Below are positions 32,381 to 35,903 of a stretch of DNA of 35,903 nt, piece after piece; within the stretch, counting starts at the first letter, position 1; every line of letters starts with the position of its first letter. The stretch lies in the NCBI GenBank assembly GCA_022361075.1, contig JAKSBQ010000068.1:1-35903 (forward strand), given 5' to 3'. The position numbers were made by a program, and so were the translations under genes. The DNA comes from Opitutales bacterium. GTDB taxonomy: Bacteria > Verrucomicrobiota > Verrucomicrobiia > Opitutales > JAFGAQ01. Under the pieces are notes generated by a model. The model was not told the origin of the DNA, ran no database searches, and was given only the letters and a program-made list of their open reading frames with translations.

Positions 32381-33255
32381 TAGTCTTCGATCGCCACCGC
32401 AAGCACTGATGTGCTGAGTCCATACTTCACAGGTCCCCTACTCACAGGGTCACAGAGCTCATAGCCCAAGGATTCTAAGTACCTGCATACACTTTCACTA
32501 TTCGTTCCGAACCCTTTCAGAAGTTGATCGTCCAACTCTGTCAGAATACTTGGCTTGTATTTTTCCAAAGTCTCTTTTGCTCCCTGAATAACTTCCCATT
32601 CTGCCCCTTCCACATCCATTTTGATGAAGCCAGGTTGGAGACCATGCTTTTCGACCAGCGAATCCAACGTCTCACATTTCACTTTTATAGTCTCGGTTTC
32701 AAATCCTAACGCATTTTGATGAGCGATATTCTGGATCGACGAATATTCCTCATGACCCACCACCTGATTAAACTCGAGCTCCCCTGTTTCTTTTGAAAGA
32801 GCCCCCTCAAAAACGATCGAATTACCGATGTCGTTTCTTTCGAGATTGGATTTTAAATTTTTCAGAGCCCCTGGGGTAGGTTCCACCGATAATACCCTGG
32901 AGTTGCTACCGAGAGTTTTTCCAAACAGAACTGAGAAGAATCCTACATTCGCACCGATATCGATCGCATCTTTTTCACGATCAATCGATTGCTTTACACA
33001 CTCAGCAAGTTCAGGTTCGTACCCTCCCTCCTTGATCACAAATTTTGTCAAAGTAGAGTTTTTGTTAAGGGAAAATACTCCCTCAAAGTCCCTCAATTCC
33101 AGATCAAGGGTTTCATTCCGAACCAGTTCCATCACACGGTCATAGTTCGCGTAAGCTCGCTCAAAAGATTTTCGTATAAAGATCCGCTTAACCAAAAGTA
33201 ATGGATAAAAGATAAATCGAAGCAATCGATTCTGCTTAAGTTGTCGTAAATTCAT
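32380..33255 (-). CDS. FkbM-family SAM-dependent methyltransferase
   Basis: 291 residues. The SAM site is AIDIGANVGFFSVLFGKTL, followed by VLSVEPTPGALKNLKSNLERN and later FIKMDVEGAEWEVIQGAKETLEKYKPSILTELDD, all diagnostic of the FkbM domain (about 95-255). An N-terminal basic region (RLLRFIFYPLLLVKRIFIRKS) may touch the membrane. Members O-methylate sugars or other hydroxyls in surface glycans and antibiotics. Methylation often caps polysaccharide chains or modifies a sugar residue; which applies here is not known. ATGA overlap with the upstream GT4 and one-base overlap with the GT2. Confidence 0.92.
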   Translation of the reverse strand: MNLRQLKQNRLLRFIFYPLLLVKRIFIRKSFERAYANYDRVMELVRNETLDLELRDFEGVFSLNKNSTLTKFVIKEGGYEPELAECVKQSIDREKDAIDIGANVGFFSVLFGKTLGSNSRVLSVEPTPGALKNLKSNLERNDIGNSIVFEGALSKETGELEFNQVVGHEEYSSIQNIAHQNALGFETETIKVKCETLDSLVEKHGLQPGFIKMDVEGAEWEVIQGAKETLEKYKPSILTELDDQLLKGFGTNSESVCRYLESLGYELCDPVSRGPVKYGLSTSVLAVAIED

Positions 33256-34295
33256 AGAGATCCAGTCAACAGGGATTCGTAGGCATCAACCGAAGTTTCA
33301 AGGCGCAAATTAAGGCGGTTTTCAAAGGAGCTTTCTGCGAATTTTTCATAATTCAAAAGACAAAGCTCTAATTTTTCGAAAAGCTTTTCTCCACTCAACT
33401 CGGTCTCAACTTGGACAACCCGCTCCGAAACTTTTGCAAGTAATTCCGCATTAAAACCACACAATTCCATCATCGCACCACTATCGAAACTGACTACGGG
33501 AAGTCCACAACCCACAGCTTCGATCACAGAATTGGGACAGTTCGGATTGAGAAAGGAAAAGATGAACACATGTGCCTCCTTTAACCTTTGCTCAATACCC
33601 TCCCTACTGACACATTTCTCATGCTTGAGATACGGCTTATGTTTCAACAGTTCAGACCATTCGGAACTCACAGGCCCCAATAAATTCAATTCGAAGTCCT
33701 TTCGCTTCATATAAAGCTTATCCAGAGCGGTCAGGAGAGGTTCAATCATTGACCGGTCTCGGAAATTTCCTGTCGCCACAAATTTCCAACTGGAGGAAGG
33801 TCGGTGGCGGGGATTTTCAGCACTCAGGTTGGTTCCGTTTAAAATGATCTCCTCAACTTTCGCCCCGGATTTTTGAAGGAAGTGAGAGCACTGGCTTTTA
33901 GAATACTCACTTTGAAAAACAACCGTGTCAGCCAGTTCATGATAGATTTTCGCACACTCTCGGTTTTTAACCTCGTCATATCCACCGCTCGAAGGGTCAT
34001 AAAACAAACCATCCAATCGTTGAACGATCTTGCATCCTCTTTTTTTCCAATGACTTATGAGTTCGAGATCCCAGGAAATCGGAATAAGGGCCACAGCGAA
34101 GGGAGAATACCTGTTTCGGGTAACCACCCATCCTCTTTCCTTCAGGACAGAGGTAAGCAAACCAACAAACGTTTGAGGACCGCCTACACCTCGCGAGAGA
34201 TCCGGAATGAATATCCATTTATTTTGGGAGCCGTATCGAAAACGCTCCCATAGGGAATGGATCCTAAGCAAAAGTAATTTCGCTCCTCGTTTCAT
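33252..34295 (-). CDS. Glycosyltransferase family 4-like
   Basis: 347 residues from the ATG at 34295; a TTG at 34382 would give 376 residues and a 40-bp overlap with the STELLO-like gene, and is quite possible because the other junctions in this operon overlap. Neither has a good Shine-Dalgarno. FIPDLSRGVGGPQTFVGLL is a GT4-type acceptor loop; CKIVQRLDGLFYDPSS and ADTVVFQSEYSKSQCSHFL follow. In the donor domain are VATGNFRDRSMIEPLLTALDKL, NLLGPVSSEW, and VFIFSFLNPNCPNSVIEAVGCGLPVVSFDSG, with the E of VIEAVG. Cytoplasmic; donor unknown. It lies next to an FkbM methyltransferase, with which it may cooperate. Confidence 0.85.
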   Translation of the reverse strand: MKRGAKLLLLRIHSLWERFRYGSQNKWIFIPDLSRGVGGPQTFVGLLTSVLKERGWVVTRNRYSPFAVALIPISWDLELISHWKKRGCKIVQRLDGLFYDPSSGGYDEVKNRECAKIYHELADTVVFQSEYSKSQCSHFLQKSGAKVEEIILNGTNLSAENPRHRPSSSWKFVATGNFRDRSMIEPLLTALDKLYMKRKDFELNLLGPVSSEWSELLKHKPYLKHEKCVSREGIEQRLKEAHVFIFSFLNPNCPNSVIEAVGCGLPVVSFDSGAMMELCGFNAELLAKVSERVVQVETELSGEKLFEKLELCLLNYEKFAESSFENRLNLRLETSVDAYESLLTGSL

Positions 34296-34342
34296 CCAAC
34301 CATTTGGCTTTGGCTCAATAGTTTCTCGCCCTGATTCCTGAT

Positions 34343-35398
34343 CTACGACCTTTTGAGGATGGTTTTGATATCGTTCATCCAAGCTTCAACCAAAGGCAAT
34401 TCCGCTTCTGGAACGATACCTATTTTCACTAGAGCTTCGTAGCTCATCAACAAGTTTTCACAACAATACTCATCTCCAGATTTTAAATCTAAAGCTTCCA
34501 AACAATCTTTGATCTCTTGATTCCGCAGATAACCACTCACTTCATCCTTAAAATCTAACATCGGATCGTGGGGATTGCGGTTTTGATAGACCTCCGATTT
34601 ATGAAAAACCAACTCGTATCCAAGTTCCCAAAGGCAACGTTGTGCAACGAAGCTCCTCCAAATGTCGGTCATGCGAAATGGACAAAGACTCGGCAAATAC
34701 ATCAGCGGATAAGCCTCCGGCCACCACCAAGTGCTCTGACTGTTAAACGGACACCAGGTCCCCTTCTTTAGTAATATACTTTCTCCATCAGCAAACCGGA
34801 TATCTTTGTCTAAAATTAGCCTCCAAACCGCATCAACATCTGGCGAATGATCGGCCAGCCCCTGCTGCAAAGGACAATAAACGGATTCAATACGTGTTTT
34901 GATTATAGAATCGTGTGATTGGTTCACCTGGTTCAAAGGCAAACCTCTCGGCCAAATAATCTCGTCCGAAAAGTCCTGGTAGACGTTATACCACTCTCCT
35001 GGGTTTACCGAAAAACCGTCGATGTATATTTCACGAATTGCCCAGTGATCCAAAGGCCCATTATCATCATCTGTTTCGTAAATAATCGCAGCACCCTCTT
35101 CCATCGCGCTCAGATACCCGAGATTTTTCCGCGCGTAGTGTTTCTCTGGGAGAATTTTGGCTAAGTTGTAATCCAACCTTCGCTGGTCTTCAATCGAAAG
35201 TAGCCGTGAGTTTGGAAGCGAATACTCGAACGGCCCTTTCGAATCTCCCACGATTAATAGGCTACCTTTCCGCCCCGGCCATTTTTTTCCAAATGCAACC
35301 ATACAATCTGTGGGTGCCTGGATGGTGGTCACCACCATAAACAGCTTCTCATGCCTGTTATTAAGCGAGTCTTCCTGCATATTCTTAACTAAATTCAA
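34343..35398 (-). CDS. STELLO/DUF288-like protein
   Basis: 351 residues, no signal or membrane helix. EKLFMVVTTIQAPTDCMVAF, SLLIVGDSKGPFEY, ARKNLGYLSAMEEGAAIIYETDDDNGP (acidic DDD at 110-112), IIWPRGLPLNQV, VDAVWRL, CPFNSQSTWWWPEAYPLMYLPSLCPFRMTDIWRSFVAQRCLW are in the order I know from the plant Golgi STELLO proteins and their nematode DUF288 relatives, which have a glycosyltransferase-like fold and a role in cellulose synthase assembly. The bacterial role is not established; a glycosyltransferase is plausible from the DDD and the surrounding genes. It overlaps the SDR gene upstream by 4 bp. Confidence 0.8.
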   Translation of the reverse strand: MNLVKNMQEDSLNNRHEKLFMVVTTIQAPTDCMVAFGKKWPGRKGSLLIVGDSKGPFEYSLPNSRLLSIEDQRRLDYNLAKILPEKHYARKNLGYLSAMEEGAAIIYETDDDNGPLDHWAIREIYIDGFSVNPGEWYNVYQDFSDEIIWPRGLPLNQVNQSHDSIIKTRIESVYCPLQQGLADHSPDVDAVWRLILDKDIRFADGESILLKKGTWCPFNSQSTWWWPEAYPLMYLPSLCPFRMTDIWRSFVAQRCLWELGYELVFHKSEVYQNRNPHDPMLDFKDEVSGYLRNQEIKDCLEALDLKSGDEYCCENLLMSYEALVKIGIVPEAELPLVEAWMNDIKTILKRS

Positions 35399-35903
35399 TC
35401 AGTTCTTTCCAACCAATCCTGAAGAACCTCTTCAAGAGTGTCCTTCATCTGATATTTTCGCTTCCACCCAAAAGCAGATAGCTTGCTCACATCTCCCAAC
35501 AATAGTTCCTCGTCAGACGCCCTCATGTACTTCGCAACTTGCTTGATCTCCGTCTTCACACCTGCAATTTCACAAAGCATTTTTAAAATATCACCAATGT
35601 TCCACGCTTCACCAGTGCAAATGTTGACGGGTTCGCCGGGGTTTCCTTTGTCCAACATCAACATCATACCTTCGACACCATCTCTCACATCTATAAAATC
35701 TCTCGCAGTATCAAGGCGCCCTACCTCCAGTTTGGGTTCGAGTTTTCCCTTTTTTACGAGAGCAATTTGACGCGCAAAATTCTGGATTGCAGTCGCCGGT
35801 GGATGTCCGGTTCCCACATGAATGAACATTCTCGGTAAGTAAACCTTCATGCCATAGTTTGAGTAGTACTGGAATCCCAGCGCTTCAGTTGCCATCTTAC
35901 TGA
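35395..35903 (-). CDS. SDR nucleotide-sugar enzyme, GDP-6-deoxy-mannose reductase/Gmd-like, cut by window edge
   Basis: The C-terminal 168 residues of an extended SDR. The frame stays open to the edge (…SKMATEALGFQYY), so the true start is outside. The SKxA near the edge is probably the Lys of the YxxxK pair (YxxSK). FARQIALVKKGKLEPKLEVGRLDTARDFIDVRDGVEGMMLML, GEPVNICTGEAWNIGDILKMLCEIAGV and GDVSKLSAFGWKRKYQMKDTLEEVLQDWL resemble Rmd and Gmd, which handle GDP-4-keto-6-deoxy-D-mannose (to GDP-D-rhamnose) or form it from GDP-mannose. The internal ATG at 35895 is not the start. First visible gene of the right-hand - strand glycan operon. Confidence 0.82.
   Translation of the reverse strand, partial: SKMATEALGFQYYSNYGMKVYLPRMFIHVGTGHPPATAIQNFARQIALVKKGKLEPKLEVGRLDTARDFIDVRDGVEGMMLMLDKGNPGEPVNICTGEAWNIGDILKMLCEIAGVKTEIKQVAKYMRASDEELLLGDVSKLSAFGWKRKYQMKDTLEEVLQDWLERTD

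Noticed and set aside
1-35903. CRISPR arrays, tRNA/rRNA genes, insertion sequences
   Set aside because: No regularly spaced repeats, tRNA-like cloverleaf, rRNA segment, transposase or terminal inverted repeats were noticed when reading both strands.

Overview
This window reads as a chromosomal segment of a Verrucomicrobiota bacterium, most likely of the Opitutae type. Three things point there. A small exported protein ends in a PEP-CTERM sorting tail with an IPEPSTYA core. A large surface protein ends in a Trp/Tyr-rich module of a kind I associate with this phylum. A five-gene secretin locus matches the order and gene sizes of the Akkermansia muciniphila Amuc_1098-Amuc_1102 region. No rRNA, tRNA, CRISPR array or insertion sequence was seen. 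The taxon assignment is inference.

Left part (1-3.2 kb): the 3' part of cysS and a short yidD on the + strand end in two hairpins. On the - strand a stand-alone 5'-3' exonuclease and a PEP-CTERM protein follow. A tight cluster of DnaA-box-like 9-mers lies upstream of the PEP-CTERM gene.

Central envelope locus (3.3-17.3 kb, all - strand, many ATGA overlaps): transcription runs from a promoter-like TATAAT at 17.3 kb through a TPR protein, ExbB/TolQ and ExbD/TolR. After an 85-bp gap come an Amuc_1102-position protein, a PilM-PilN (GspL-like) fusion, a PilO-like Amuc_1100 relative, a PilP-position protein and a TPR-bearing secretin. Last is a 1.2-kb-residue-scale Ig-like/PPC/DUF4214-like surface protein. 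The order M(N)-O-P-Q is that of type IV pilus alignment complexes, but no pilin or assembly ATPase is in the window. The working picture is an outer-membrane secretin complex with an inner-membrane platform, possibly energised or stabilised by the ExbBD/TPR module, with the large surface protein as candidate client.

Housekeeping island (17.4-19.6 kb, + strand): a CvpA-family membrane protein overlaps an ArgA-type N-acetylglutamate synthase.

Glycan region (19.6-35.9 kb): five or more glycosyltransferases, three polytopic membrane proteins (possibly GT-C), an SDR epimerase/dehydratase, a bacterial GDP-mannose 3,5-epimerase, a fucosyltransferase-like protein, an FkbM methyltransferase, a STELLO/DUF288-like protein and, cut by the right edge, an SDR resembling GDP-6-deoxy-mannose reductase. 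The left half of this region (19.6-30 kb) alternates strands as if assembled piecewise. The right half (30.1-35.9 kb) is one compact, mostly overlapping - strand operon. Together they would supply GDP-sugars (GDP-L-galactose, GDP-deoxyhexose) and transferases for an exopolysaccharide, O-antigen or glycoprotein glycan; the product cannot be read from sequence.
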